DNA from: JAWRCU01 sp033542235
GTDB taxonomy: Bacteria; Pseudomonadota; Alphaproteobacteria; Rhizobiales; Rhizobiaceae
Direction: 5' to 3'
Length of the DNA: 64,000 bases
NCBI RefSeq assembly: GCF_033542235.1
Contig: NZ_JAWRCU010000014.1
Location: forward strand, 62,001 to 126,000
Positions 19,020-27,000 of the stretch are shown piece by piece; the first letter of the stretch is position 1; the number at the start of each line of letters is the position of its first letter. Under the pieces are notes generated by a model that saw nothing but the letters and a program-made list of their open reading frames with translations, made no database searches and had not been told where the DNA came from. Position numbers and translations under genes: made by a program.

Positions 19020-19976
19020 TCACCAGCTGGGCAAGACCTGCCCGGACCTCGGCCGCTTGCCACGCATGGTCGCGATAGCCGCGAAATCGAGCGTCCCGCT
19101 ATCCTCGGCGGAAGGCACTGAAATGTTGTCGAGGCTCTCGGAGATATGCCTGACCAGCGCGTCGACAAGCTGCGGCCGGCTGCTATGGCCGCGCATGATG
19201 CCGATCTTGCAGTCGGGCAGTGTGCCGAAGCCGTCGGCGTCGCCGAGCACGCGCATGCCGGGTCTCAGCGCGCATTCGGGCAGCACCGAGATGGCGAGGC
19301 CGGAGAGCACGGCCGCCGTGATCACCGTCGCCGAAAAGCTGGTGAAGAGGATGCGGTAGTCGCGGTTCATGCGGTCGAGAACCTCGCAGGCCGCGCGCCG
19401 CCAGATGCAGGTCGGCCGGCCGAAGGCCATCGGCAGCATCTCCTGCTCGTGGGTGGCGTGGTTGGCCGAAGTCACCCAGAGCAGCGGCTCGCGCCGCACC
19501 ACTTCCGACTGGCCCTTAACGTCGTCGTGCGTGACGATGGCGAGGTCGAGATTGCCGCGCTTTATGTGTTCGACGAGCCCGGGTGTCGGCTCGCATACGA
19601 CGGTGAGTTCGACGCGCGGATTGGAGCGGGCAAAGCGCGCCATGATCTCCGGCAGGAAGCGGTCGGCATAGTCGTCGGGCGTCCCGATGCGGATCGTGCC
19701 CTCAAGACGCATGTCGTCGAAGGCAGCAAGCGTCTCGCGATTCAAGTGGATGAGCCGCCGTGCATAGGAGAGCAGGCGCTCTCCCTCTTCCGTCAGCCTG
19801 TTGGAGCGGCCGTCCTTCTCGAATAGCGGCTTGCCGATGCGCTCCTCCAGCCTGCGCATCTGCATGGAGACGGCAGACTGGGTCCGGTTCACCTCTTCCG
19901 CCGCACGGGTGAAGCTGCCCGTATCGGAAATGGCAATGAAGGTCTGCAACTGGTCCAGATCAAGCGGGGCGGCCAT
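19020..19976 (-). CDS. LysR family transcriptional regulator
   Basis: A 318-residue LysR-type regulator: winged helix-turn-helix at residues 1-62 (LDLDQLQTFIAISDTGSFTR, AAEEVNRTQSAVSMQMRRLE), then the LysR substrate-binding fold (IRIGTPDDYADRFLPEIM). ATG 19976 has AGGA upstream; an in-frame ATG five codons earlier has none. It is divergent from a DUF1127 gene with about 170 bp between them, including a 7 bp inverted repeat that could be its operator. In Brucella the LysR regulator VtlR is known to control DUF1127 proteins; this protein is not clearly its ortholog, so that is an analogy only. Confidence 0.92.
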   Translation of the reverse strand: MAAPLDLDQLQTFIAISDTGSFTRAAEEVNRTQSAVSMQMRRLEERIGKPLFEKDGRSNRLTEEGERLLSYARRLIHLNRETLAAFDDMRLEGTIRIGTPDDYADRFLPEIMARFARSNPRVELTVVCEPTPGLVEHIKRGNLDLAIVTHDDVKGQSEVVRREPLLWVTSANHATHEQEMLPMAFGRPTCIWRRAACEVLDRMNRDYRILFTSFSATVITAAVLSGLAISVLPECALRPGMRVLGDADGFGTLPDCKIGIMRGHSSRPQLVDALVRHISESLDNISVPSAEDSGTLDFAAIATMRGKRPRSGQVLPSW

Positions 19977-19991
19977 CGCAATTCCTATCAT

Positions 19992-20021
19992 GAATGTTGA
20001 TGCTAAAGATTAAAAACATTC
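19992..20021. promoter_or_regulatory. Possible LysR operator in the divergent promoter region
   Basis: Inverted repeat GAATGTT (19992-19998) / AACATTC (20015-20021) with a 16-base AT-rich spacer, 16 bp before the lysR start. LysR regulators usually bind between themselves and a divergent target, here the DUF1127 gene. Confidence 0.4.
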
Positions 20022-20146
20022 GTTAGATTAATCAATTGCCGCCTGCCATTGTCCGAGCGCAAGCAGCCGTCTGCCCTTGAGCGATGCCGTTTCCTCCCGG
20101 CTGCATCGCGCGGGGTGGCGGCGCTGTTCGCCCCAAGGAGGGACCC

Positions 20147-20437
20147 ATGGCCGCACTTGAACACGTCTCGTCCACCTCGCGCTTCGCAGCGCGTCCGAGT
20201 CTGCTGGTGCACGCCCTCCGGGCCGTCTCCAACATCTATCGCGCATTCAGGAACCGACGCGAATTTTACCGCCTCGGCGAATTTTCCGACGCCCAGCTCG
20301 CCGACATAGGCCTTACTCGCGCGGACCTCTACGTGGCGGTAGGCAACGCGTTTGCCGTGGATCCGACCGTAACGCTCGGCGCCATTGTCCGCCGCCGCGC
20401 CGAGGACGACATCGCTGGCGCCCGCAAGGTGTGCTGA
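20147..20437 (+). CDS. DUF1127 domain protein
   Basis: A 96-residue protein with the arginine-rich DUF1127 domain at about residues 35-65 (NIYRAFRNRREFYRLGEFSD followed by AQLADIGLTRADL). Small DUF1127 proteins in Alphaproteobacteria have been tied to phosphate, carbon and RNA metabolism, but no mechanism can be read here. This one has an N-terminal extension and a tail of about 30 residues beyond the minimal domain. ATG 20147 has a strong AAGGAGGG site and a terminator follows at 20494. It is divergent from the LysR gene, which is the obvious candidate regulator. Confidence 0.88.
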   Translation: MAALEHVSSTSRFAARPSLLVHALRAVSNIYRAFRNRREFYRLGEFSDAQLADIGLTRADLYVAVGNAFAVDPTVTLGAIVRRRAEDDIAGARKVC

Positions 20438-20493
20438 GAGTTTACGCAGGCGTTCCCGCTTCACTCCGGCTTCCCACCGGACGCCTGCTCACT

Positions 20494-20521
20494 GCCCGGC
20501 CTCCCAAGGCCGGGCATTTTT
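20494..20521 (+). terminator. Intrinsic terminator after the DUF1127 gene
   Basis: Perfect 9 bp stem GCCCGGCCT/AGGCCGGGC, loop CCCA, followed by ATTTTT. Confidence 0.9.
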
Positions 20522-20539
20522 ATGAGATCTCGTGCTGTT

Positions 20540-20749
20540 CTATTCCTCGCGCCGTATCGCGGCGGTAAGTGCTGCCTTTAAATCCTTGGTGGTGCGATGG
20601 CCGCCCCGCTCGTACAGCAGCAACATCAATCGCCGCGCGTCCTCATATTCCGGGCTCGCCGAATCGATTTTGTTCTCGCGGCAGTACTCATGGAGAGCAT
20701 CGGTAAGGATCGATCTCTCTTCCAGGTCGGCAACATGTCTGAACGGCAT
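20540..20749 (-). CDS. Small hypothetical protein
   Basis: A 69-residue charged protein with no signal peptide or membrane segment, predicted to be mainly helical (LEERSILTDALHEYCRENKI; YEDARRLMLLLYERGG). I do not recognise the family, but composition and codon use are those of a real gene and AGGTGG lies upstream of the ATG. A P-family palindrome abuts its 5' side, so its promoter must lie inside or beyond that repeat. It converges on the DUF1127 terminator. Confidence 0.6.
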   Translation of the reverse strand: MPFRHVADLEERSILTDALHEYCRENKIDSASPEYEDARRLMLLLYERGGHRTTKDLKAALTAAIRREE

Positions 20750-20760
20750 CGCACCACCTG

Positions 20761-20809
20761 CAGCATGATCCCGAAAAGTTGCAGATCTTTTTCCGATAAA
20801 ACCATGCTG
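20761..20809. repeat. Short intergenic palindrome, family P (copy 4)
   Basis: CAGCATGATCCCGAAAAGTT ... ACCATGCTG, imperfect on the right arm compared with the copies at 376 and 23558. Confidence 0.8.
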
Positions 20810-20826
20810 TGAAAAAAAACAAGGTG

Positions 20827-20943
20827 CTACAGTGGGATCATGGCGTCTGTAGCTCCTGCGATCCGGCGTAGCGGCACTTCCCTTCCATCCAGCTCGGCAA
20901 AGAGATCACCGCCGCTCAATAAATCGCGGGCGGTATCGTTCAT
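20827..20943 (-). CDS. Possible 38-residue protein
   Basis: An open frame of 38 codons starts 15 bp after the stop of the DUF937 gene on the same strand: MNDTARDLLSGGDLFAELDG, then REVPLRRIAGATDAMIPL. The composition is protein-like (a regular acidic/hydrophobic pattern, no runs of Arg or Pro as in shadow frames), but the only ribosome-binding-like sequence, AAGG, touches the ATG. It may be real, coupled to the upstream gene, or chance. Confidence 0.35.
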   Translation of the reverse strand: MNDTARDLLSGGDLFAELDGREVPLRRIAGATDAMIPL

Positions 20944-20958
20944 CCTTCAGCGGTGTCT

Positions 20959-21840
20959 CTATATGTGCTGGTCCATGCCACGGCGGAATTGCTCGAAAAT
21001 ATCCTCGACGCCTTTTTGATACTCGTCGCGCGTCTTGCGACCGGTCTCGAACATCTCACCGAAGATGTCATCATACGGGTTGCGCGGTCGCCCACTCGGG
21101 TTGTCTCGCGGCTGCGGCTGGGTGCCCCGATCGGGTTCGGAGGCAGGCCCATTGCGGCGAGCCCCCAGCATTGCCTCCAGCATCTTGCCGAACGGATTGT
21201 CCACGTCGCTGGGCATCGGCTGCTGTGCGCCCGCCGCTGTCCCGCCCCCGAACATGTCCTTCAGCACCTTCCCGAACGGGTTGTCGAACGGGTCTACCGT
21301 GTCCTGCTGGCGGGGCTGCTGTCCGGGCATCAGGCCTCCTTGCTTCATCATCTGGTCGATGATCTCGCCGAGTGGATTGCCGGCGCCGAAGCCACCAGCC
21401 TGCTGACTTGTCTGCAATTGGCCGGTCCACTGCTTGAACATGCCGCCCATCAGCACGGAGGCGATCACGGGCAGCATCTGCTTGAATATCTCCGCGCTGA
21501 TGCCGGTCGCCTGCGCCGCTTGCGAGGCGAGCGCCCGTGACAGCTCTTTCGTGCCGAACAGCTGCCCGAGCATGTCATTGCCGGTGGCTACTCCGGCCGG
21601 GGAGAACGCACGCGACGCTTGGTCGAAGTACTGGCCGTACTGGTTGGAGGCGAGCGCGTTCATGAAAGCGGCGATGCCGAAAGGGTCCGACATAGTGCGT
21701 TTCAGGCCCTGGCTGAAAGCCGGCAGCAGTGCCTCGATCGCAAGTTCCATCTGCTGCCGGTTGAGATTGAACTGCCTTGCCATCAGATCGAGGGCCTGGC
21801 CGTTCTGGGCGTTGGCAAGCATATCGAACAGGGTGGCCAT
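20959..21840 (-). CDS. DUF937 domain protein
   Basis: A 293-residue cytoplasmic protein. The first 160 residues form a DUF937-type helical domain (MATLFDMLANAQNGQALDLM, IEALLPAFSQGLKRTM, EIFKQMLPVIASVLMGGMFK). The remainder is Gly/Gln/Pro/Asp-rich and probably disordered, with three near-repeats of DNPFGKVLKDMFGG / DNPFGKMLEAMLGA / NPYDDIFGEMFE that look like short linear motifs, before a helical C-terminus. ATG 21840 is preceded by GGAGG. Function of DUF937 proteins is unknown. A possible 38-codon gene follows directly. Confidence 0.85.
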   Translation of the reverse strand: MATLFDMLANAQNGQALDLMARQFNLNRQQMELAIEALLPAFSQGLKRTMSDPFGIAAFMNALASNQYGQYFDQASRAFSPAGVATGNDMLGQLFGTKELSRALASQAAQATGISAEIFKQMLPVIASVLMGGMFKQWTGQLQTSQQAGGFGAGNPLGEIIDQMMKQGGLMPGQQPRQQDTVDPFDNPFGKVLKDMFGGGTAAGAQQPMPSDVDNPFGKMLEAMLGARRNGPASEPDRGTQPQPRDNPSGRPRNPYDDIFGEMFETGRKTRDEYQKGVEDIFEQFRRGMDQHI

Positions 21841-21965
21841 ATCGGACCTCCGCAATGCGCCGCACCGTCGTCGAACAGCCTAGCTCAAAGCGGCCGAGGC
21901 GGGAATGCCGGGATCGAGCTCGAGAAGCGCTCGAAAGAAACTTGCAGCGCTCTTGCCCTGTCGCG

Positions 21966-22118
21966 CCCCCCTCTGTCCTGCCGGACATCTCCCCCGCAAG
22001 GGGGGAGATGGGACGGCCGCTATGTCTTCGCCAATCGCGAACGTTGGAGATTGGTGAAACCGTCAATGACAGCCGATCTCCCCCCTTGCGGGGGAGATGG
22101 CCGGCAGGCCAGAGGGGA
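21966..22118. repeat. Long hairpin element, family H (copy 2)
   Basis: Inner arms CCCCGCAAGG/CCTTGCGGGG. The right outer arm is altered in this copy (GCCGGCAGGCCAGAGGGG), so the outermost bases no longer pair fully. It lies between gshA and the DUF937 gene, both on the minus strand. Confidence 0.9.
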
Positions 22119-22157
22119 GCGCGAAGGAATGCGGGGTGTCAGAGTGCCGTTCCGCGC

Positions 22158-23531
22158 TCAATACGCATATTCCAGGAAAGCCGGTTCGATCGAGCCGCCC
22201 CATCGCGTGTGATAGGCGGCAAGCATCTCCTCCGCGCTTGTCGTGCCGCGGGCAATCACCTCGTCGAGCGTCGAGAGGAAATGCGTCTCGTCATAGCCGT
22301 CGCGGTTCTTGCGCGCGCGGTTGGTGAGCCCGATGCGCGAAATGGCGAGCACCTCGCGCCCGATCCCGCGCAGATCCGAGTTGCGGAATTGCGCGGCTAT
22401 TCCTTGCGCAGGTACCGCGTCGCGCATGGCGAGCACCTCCCGATAGGTCCAGTCGGCTGTGAGCGTCTCGGCGGCGGCAAGCGCCTCGTCGTCATAGAGC
22501 AGTCCCACCCAGAAGGCCGGCAGCGCGCAGATGCGCCGCCATGGTCCGCCGTCTGCCCCGCGCATTTCAAGGAAGCGCTTAAGCCTTACATCCGGAAACA
22601 GGGTGGAGAGATGGTTCGCCCAGTCGCCGATGGTCGGCACGCCTTCGGGGATCGAGTTATGGGCCGCACCCTCCATGAATTGGCGGAAGGTCAGATGCGT
22701 CATGTCGTGATAGCGGCCGTCGCGGATGACGAAATACATCGGCACGTCGAGCGCCCAGTTCGCATAGTCGGCAAAGCCGAAATCCGGCGCGAAGCAGAAT
22801 TCCAGCAGGCCCGAGCGCTGGTTGTCGGTGTCGCGCCAGACCTCGCCGCGCCATGACATCCAGCCGTTCGGCCGGCCCTCGGTGAAAGGCGAGTTGGCGA
22901 AGAGCGCAGTGGCAAGCGGCTGCAGCTTCAGCGACACCTGCATCTTGCGTCGCATGTCCGCTTCGGAGGCGAAGTCGAGATTCACCTGGATCGTGCAGGT
23001 GCGATACATCATGTCGAGGCCGTGCGTGCCGACCTTGGGCATGTAGCGCGTCATGATCTCGTAGCGCGACTTCGGCATCTGGGGCGTCTCGGCGAGCGTC
23101 CATTTCGGACTACCGCCGAGGCCGAGGAAGCGTATGCCGAGCGGCTCGGCGATTTCGCGAAGCTGCGCGAGATGCGCATTTCCCTCACGGCAGGTCTGAT
23201 GGATCGTCTCCAGAGGCGCGCCGGACAGCTCGAACTGTCCGCCGGGCTCAAGCGAGATCGCACCCTGTCCGGTCGGTTCGACGAGCCCGATGATGTGGCC
23301 CTGGTCCATGATCGGCTCCCAGCCGAGCGCATGTCGCATGCCTTCGAGCAGCGTGCGGATGCCGCGCGGACCGCCATAGGGCACGGGCGCATTGCCATCG
23401 ACATAGAAGGGAAATTTCTCGTGCTCGGTGCCGATCCGCCATTTCTCGCGCGGCCTGCAGCCGGCCGCCAGATAGGCACTAAGCTCGTCGGCCGATTCGA
23501 TCGGCCGGAAGTCTGTGGTGTCGCGCGCCAT
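22158..23531 (-). CDS. gshA: Glutamate--cysteine ligase (plant/alphaproteobacterial type)
   Basis: Cytoplasmic enzyme making gamma-glutamylcysteine from glutamate, cysteine and ATP, the first step of glutathione synthesis. 457 residues, the length of the plant-type (GCS2-like) ligases found in Rhizobiales rather than the E. coli type. Visible conserved parts: WRIGTEHEKFPF near residue 30, ISLEPGGQFELSGAP, MMYRTCTIQVNLDF, LFANSPFTEG, MSWRGEVWRDTD and HLTFRQFMEG. ATG 23531 has GGAGGGG eight bases upstream; the frame stays open for another 290 codons upstream, but that part is antisense to rsmE. rsmE lies upstream on the same strand with two palindromes between, so co-transcription is possible but not certain. 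Confidence 0.95.
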   Translation of the reverse strand: MARDTTDFRPIESADELSAYLAAGCRPREKWRIGTEHEKFPFYVDGNAPVPYGGPRGIRTLLEGMRHALGWEPIMDQGHIIGLVEPTGQGAISLEPGGQFELSGAPLETIHQTCREGNAHLAQLREIAEPLGIRFLGLGGSPKWTLAETPQMPKSRYEIMTRYMPKVGTHGLDMMYRTCTIQVNLDFASEADMRRKMQVSLKLQPLATALFANSPFTEGRPNGWMSWRGEVWRDTDNQRSGLLEFCFAPDFGFADYANWALDVPMYFVIRDGRYHDMTHLTFRQFMEGAAHNSIPEGVPTIGDWANHLSTLFPDVRLKRFLEMRGADGGPWRRICALPAFWVGLLYDDEALAAAETLTADWTYREVLAMRDAVPAQGIAAQFRNSDLRGIGREVLAISRIGLTNRARKNRDGYDETHFLSTLDEVIARGTTSAEEMLAAYHTRWGGSIEPAFLEYAY

Positions 23532-23557
23532 AAACTCTGCCCCTCCGGACCCGCGAA

Positions 23558-23657
23558 GCATGATCCCGAAAAGTTGCAGCTTTTCGGATAAGATCATGCT
23601 CCAGAAACAAAAAGCTAGAGCAGGATGAACGCTCCACTCGAATTCATCCTGCTCTAG
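23558..23657. repeat. Compound palindrome: family P copy 5 plus family C copy 2
   Basis: 23558-23600 is a P element (AGCATGAT ... ATCATGCT). 23615-23657 is a perfect 15 bp inverted repeat CTAGAGCAGGATGAA/TTCATCCTGCTCTAG with a 13-base loop. A degenerate relative of this pair is visible at about 33586-33640, before glcD. Confidence 0.85.
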
Positions 23658-23827
23658 GGCCGAAATGTCGGCGCTTGATCGCCGAATTCGAGCGCTGCGA
23701 TCAAGCGAAAAATGTTGACGATGCGATGAGCGGAACGAAGCGAGCCCGAGCCTCGTTCCGGCTGCGAGTCCTGGACAAGGGCGGCGATCGGGCTCGAACA
23801 GTCCGAGATAGTTCGCTGCGGGCCAGC

Positions 23828-24562
23828 TCACCAATCCCCGATCGTTGCCTGGATGACGGCAAGGGCCGCGACCGCCGCCGTGTCGGCGCGCAGGATGCGC
23901 GGTCCGAGCGGAATTGCCGTGACGAAGGGCAGGGCGCGCAGCTCTCTGCGTTCCTCGTCCGAGAAGCCGCCCTCCGGTCCGACGATCAGCCCGAGCTTCT
24001 TTTCCCGGATCGATTGCAGCGCCGCAAGCGGATTGTCCGTCGACGAATCTTCGTCGCAGAAGATCAGCCGACGGTCCTTCTCCCACGCGCCGAGCAACCG
24101 ATCGAGCTTCACTGCCTCCCGCACTTCGGGGACCGCCAGTATGCCGCATTGCTCGGCCGCCTCGACCGCGTTGGCTTTGACGCGGTCGCTGCCGATCTTT
24201 GTGACCTGGGTGTGCTGTGTGATGACCGGTTGCATCACGCCGGCGCCCATCTCGACCGCCTTCTGGATGAGATAGTCGAGCCGACCGGCCTTGAGCGGTG
24301 CGAAGCAGTGGACGAGGTCCGGCTGGGGCGGCTGCGGCCGCGTCTGCTCGATTGCGGTGAGCTCCACCGCCTTCTTCGATTTCACTGCCACTCGGACCAG
24401 CCATTCGCCGTCACGCCCGTTGAAGACGAGCAGTTCGGCGCCCTCGCTCATGCGCAGCACATTCGCCAGATAATGACTCTGGGCGGCGTCCGGCCTGACT
24501 GGCAGGCCGGAGTCGAGGTCGCCGGCCACATAAAGCCGTTGCAATTTGTAATTCGCTCGCAT
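23828..24562 (-). CDS. rsmE: 16S rRNA (uracil-1498-N3)-methyltransferase
   Basis: Methylates N3 of U1498 in 16S rRNA using S-adenosylmethionine; a SPOUT-class enzyme. 244 residues. The N-terminal PUA-like part begins RANYKLQRLYV, and the knotted SAM-binding motifs are clear near the C-terminus: LGLIVGPEGGFSDEE and IPLGPRILRADTAAVAAL. The upstream in-frame ATGs would add 23 residues not typical of the family, so ATG 24562 is chosen although its ribosome binding site is weak. gshA lies downstream on the same strand. Confidence 0.95.
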   Translation of the reverse strand: MRANYKLQRLYVAGDLDSGLPVRPDAAQSHYLANVLRMSEGAELLVFNGRDGEWLVRVAVKSKKAVELTAIEQTRPQPPQPDLVHCFAPLKAGRLDYLIQKAVEMGAGVMQPVITQHTQVTKIGSDRVKANAVEAAEQCGILAVPEVREAVKLDRLLGAWEKDRRLIFCDEDSSTDNPLAALQSIREKKLGLIVGPEGGFSDEERRELRALPFVTAIPLGPRILRADTAAVAALAVIQATIGDW

Positions 24563-24834
24563 GGACGTTGGTCTAATGTTAAAGACGAAATGGGCCGATA
24601 GAGATCGCGAACATAGCGGGTAGTACATCATCCTTCCGGCCGATGTTCTAATTCCGACTGGTGGCTTTCATCCAGCCAAAAAGACCCGGAGACTTGCGAA
24701 ATGCTTGTCGAGGATCCGGGCGGCGAGCTCGCGCCACCAAACGAGTTACTCCAGCTCGGCGCGTCGGCCGGGGCCGGATCGGCTTCTCAGCAATACCCGG
24801 CCGGCACCCGCATGCCGTCTGCACCGGCTTTAAG

Positions 24835-24865
24835 AGCGCAAAAGGGCAGCTTTTTGCGCTTTTTT
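24835..24865 (+). terminator. Intrinsic terminator with no annotated gene upstream
   Basis: 9 bp stem AGCGCAAAA/TTTTGCGCT, loop GGGCAGCT, followed by six T. It points along the plus strand, but the nearest upstream gene (rsmE) is on the minus strand, so whatever it terminates starts within 24563-24834 and is probably an untranslated RNA. I see no convincing reading frame there. Confidence 0.75.
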
Positions 24866-25024
24866 CGCTGAATACGGTGACAAAATCGCCACACACGGCG
24901 CCATTTCCCCTGAAGCAGCACAAAAGCTGTAGCGCTTTCGCTGAATTTGCGTCACGGTAAATCTCAGACGCGAGCGACGCACGATTGTTTGGGCGGGCTA
25001 AGCTGGGGCTTGGGGCGGTGCTGG

Positions 25025-25152
25025 AACTAGCGTGCGTCGCCGCGTTTTCTTCTGCTTGATGGAATCTCACAGGAAGCAGCTTGCGCGCCGGCTCCTCTGG
25101 GCGGGGGGCTTGGGGGTTTGAGAAGCCGGCGCGACTAGCTTCGAGCGCACGA
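25025..25152. other. Structured non-coding region (three-way junction possible)
   Basis: In the gene-free stretch 24563-25269 three helices nest cleanly: an outer CGTGCG 25031-25036 / CGCACG 25146-25151, a hairpin CTGCTT 25052-25057 / AAGCAG 25074-25079, and a hairpin CGCGCCGGCT 25084-25093 / AGCCGGCGCG 25124-25133. I cannot tell the transcribed strand, and found no terminator next to it. Apart from this and the terminator at 24835, I see nothing in the stretch. Confidence 0.4.
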
Positions 25153-25269
25153 AGCAAGTGACCCCAACAAATCACATCATTTAAACGGCCGCAACCAACC
25201 GGTGAGCGAATTGACGGTCGGCTTGGCGTCGGCATGCGTGCACGCGACGATCGCCGCGTCGAGCTGGAT

Positions 25270-25929
25270 TCAAAGCCCGTTCGTCGGGTGCCAGACGACC
25301 CGGTAACCGGCCCTCAGCACGGCGAGCGTCGTCGGCGGTGTCAGCAGGGTGACCTTCGCATAGCCAAGGGTCTGTCTGGAGACGGCAGCGCCATAGCCTT
25401 CGAATGTCCAGGGTAGCAGGCTGCCGCCCTTGACGGCGAAGGCATCGCGGTTTGCTGCAATCATCGCGCCGTCGGGGAGGGCGGCGATGGCTTCCTGTTC
25501 CAGTAGCATGCCGGTTGCAGCCGGCTTCGGCGCCGAGGCCAGCCGTTCCCTATGCAGCTGTGCGTCGATATCCATCACTTTCGGCTCCGCAATTGCGAAA
25601 GCATCGGCGTAGCTGCCGGCGAACTCCTTTGCCTTTTCCCGCCGGCAGTAAAAGCAGGGGCGGTGGCCGGCGGCAAGCGCCGTCACCTCGTCGAGGAAGA
25701 ACAGCTCCGTCCAGCCCGCATTGCCGGTGCGCGCATTGCGTCCCATCGGCTCGCGTCTTACTCCCTTGAACTCGCATCGACAGATCAGCCATGCCTTGGT
25801 CGTCCACCGCCGTGTGGTCAGCGTCTTCGTTCCCGGGTCGTGAATGACGCCGCGGTTTCCGGTGAACATGCCGCGCGCCGCCACGGCATGGATTTCGCCA
25901 AACGGGTCGACCCGGTTCTGCAACGGCAC
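25270..25929 (-). CDS. Conserved hypothetical protein with possible zinc-binding cysteines
   Basis: A 219-residue cytoplasmic protein I cannot name. Two cysteine pairs are prominent: LICRCEFKGVRRE near residue 50 and GHRPCFYCRREKAKEF near residue 93, separated by the ELFFLDEVTALAAGHRP segment, suggesting one zinc site. The middle is helical and charged; the C-terminus is beta-rich (LGYAKVTLLTPPTTLAVLRA). The start is GTG 25929 with GAGGAG seven bases upstream. It is divergent from the glutamine amidotransferase gene, and a perfect 27 bp inverted repeat lies between them. The overall architecture is unlike the shadow frames and the Cys motifs argue that it is real. Confidence 0.75.
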   Translation of the reverse strand: MPLQNRVDPFGEIHAVAARGMFTGNRGVIHDPGTKTLTTRRWTTKAWLICRCEFKGVRREPMGRNARTGNAGWTELFFLDEVTALAAGHRPCFYCRREKAKEFAGSYADAFAIAEPKVMDIDAQLHRERLASAPKPAATGMLLEQEAIAALPDGAMIAANRDAFAVKGGSLLPWTFEGYGAAVSRQTLGYAKVTLLTPPTTLAVLRAGYRVVWHPTNGL

Positions 25930-25947
25930 GGTTTGCTCCTCTTCACT

Positions 25948-26053
25948 TGTGTCGTGATTTCGAAGTTCGCCTCATTTAGTGTCCCTGTGATTCTGAAATT
26001 CGCTCCGAGCCCTGTGTCCAACTCGTGCGAATTTCAGAATCACAGGGACACTA
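25948..26053. repeat. Palindromic element, family E (half copy A plus full copy B)
   Basis: 25977-26053 is a perfect 27 bp inverted repeat (25977-26003 against 26027-26053) beginning TAGTGTCCCTGTGATTCTGA with a 23-base loop. Immediately before it is TGTCGTGATTTCGAAGTTCG, the left half of a second palindrome whose complete form is present at 53527-53598, again followed by a copy of the first. Confidence 0.9.
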
Positions 26054-26111
26054 GCGTCCTGCACATGATAAGCGACGAGCGTCGCAAAAACTGTCAGCAA
26101 GAGGGGTTCCG

Positions 26112-26810
26112 TTGCAAGTTCTGGTCGTCGAGAACTACGACAATACGGGCCTCGGGCAGGTCGGGACCGCCCTCGCCGAAGCCGGGGCGAAAATTGACCT
26201 TCGCCGCGCCCATCGCGGCGATCCTTTGCCAAAGGAAGTCAATGGCTACGACGCCACTGTGGTGCTGGGCGGCGGACAGAATGCGCTGGCGGACGGCGAA
26301 TACCCTTATTTCCCGCAGCTTCTAGACATGCTGCGCGAATTCGAGGCGGGGGACCGCGCCGTGCTTGGCATCTGTCTGGGCAGCCAGATGCTCGCCCGCG
26401 CTTTCGGTGGGGAAAACCATATCGGCACAGCGAGCGAGTTCGGCTGGCGCGAGGTGGAGTTGACGGAGGCTGCCCGCATCGATGCCGTTCTCTGCGCGTT
26501 GCCCCCGCGCTTCCCGATCTTCCAGTGGCACGACGATACCTTCACATTGCCCGCCCGCGCCGAGCGGCTGGCGAAGAACGCGGCCGCCGAGAACCAGGCC
26601 TTCCGCATCGGCCGCGCAACCTATGGCATCCAGTTCCACTTCGAGGCCGATCGGCCGCTGGTGCGCGACTGGAACGCGGCCTATGGGTCGCTGATCGCCG
26701 AGCGCCATCCCGACTGGGCCGATCGTTTCGAAGATGAGGCGGCGCGACATGGGCCCGATGCCGAAACAGTCGGTCTCGCCATCGCGCGCGCCTGGGTCAA
26801 GGCGATCTGA
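26112..26810 (+). CDS. Class I glutamine amidotransferase-like protein
   Basis: A 232-residue stand-alone class I (GuaA-type) glutamine amidotransferase domain, which hydrolyses glutamine or a gamma-glutamyl bond. The catalytic triad is in place: Cys88 in LGICLGSQMLA, His176 and Glu178 in YGIQFHFE. The oxyanion strand VVLGGGQNALAD is also present. No synthetase domain is fused and none is adjacent, so it may be a gamma-glutamyl hydrolase-like enzyme or serve a partner encoded elsewhere. The start appears to be TTG 26112, with GAGGGG upstream; no ATG in frame precedes conserved sequence. Confidence 0.88.
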   Translation: MQVLVVENYDNTGLGQVGTALAEAGAKIDLRRAHRGDPLPKEVNGYDATVVLGGGQNALADGEYPYFPQLLDMLREFEAGDRAVLGICLGSQMLARAFGGENHIGTASEFGWREVELTEAARIDAVLCALPPRFPIFQWHDDTFTLPARAERLAKNAAAENQAFRIGRATYGIQFHFEADRPLVRDWNAAYGSLIAERHPDWADRFEDEAARHGPDAETVGLAIARAWVKAI

Positions 26811-27000
26811 CGCCAGCGTGACATATCTGCAACTTGCGCCGATTTCCACAGTCGGGCCGGGAACCTTCACTGGTCTTCGCCGTATTTGCCTCCTAGAAGG
26901 CCCGCCCGGGCGGTGCGGTCTTCTTTCGTAAAATTTCTCGCGCATCGGAAATACTTCATTAATCGTGCCGCCACATGATTTGGGAAGATCAAAACCGGAA

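Noticed and set aside
22158..24404. A single 748-codon frame covering gshA and antisense rsmE
   Set aside because: Only codons from ATG 23531 onward show the glutamate-cysteine ligase family; the upstream part is the antisense of rsmE and two palindromes, and a good ribosome binding site marks 23531.
25025..25152. Structured region as 4.5S RNA or tmRNA
   Set aside because: A GGAAGCAG string recalls the SRP RNA, but the GGTCAGG/GGAAGGAAGCAGC tetraloop context is missing, and no tmRNA tag frame or tRNA-like end is visible.
24648..25235. 195-codon minus-strand frame in the non-coding stretch after rsmE
   Set aside because: Composition is Arg/Pro/Ala-rich with no ribosome binding site, and it overlaps a terminator and the structured region.
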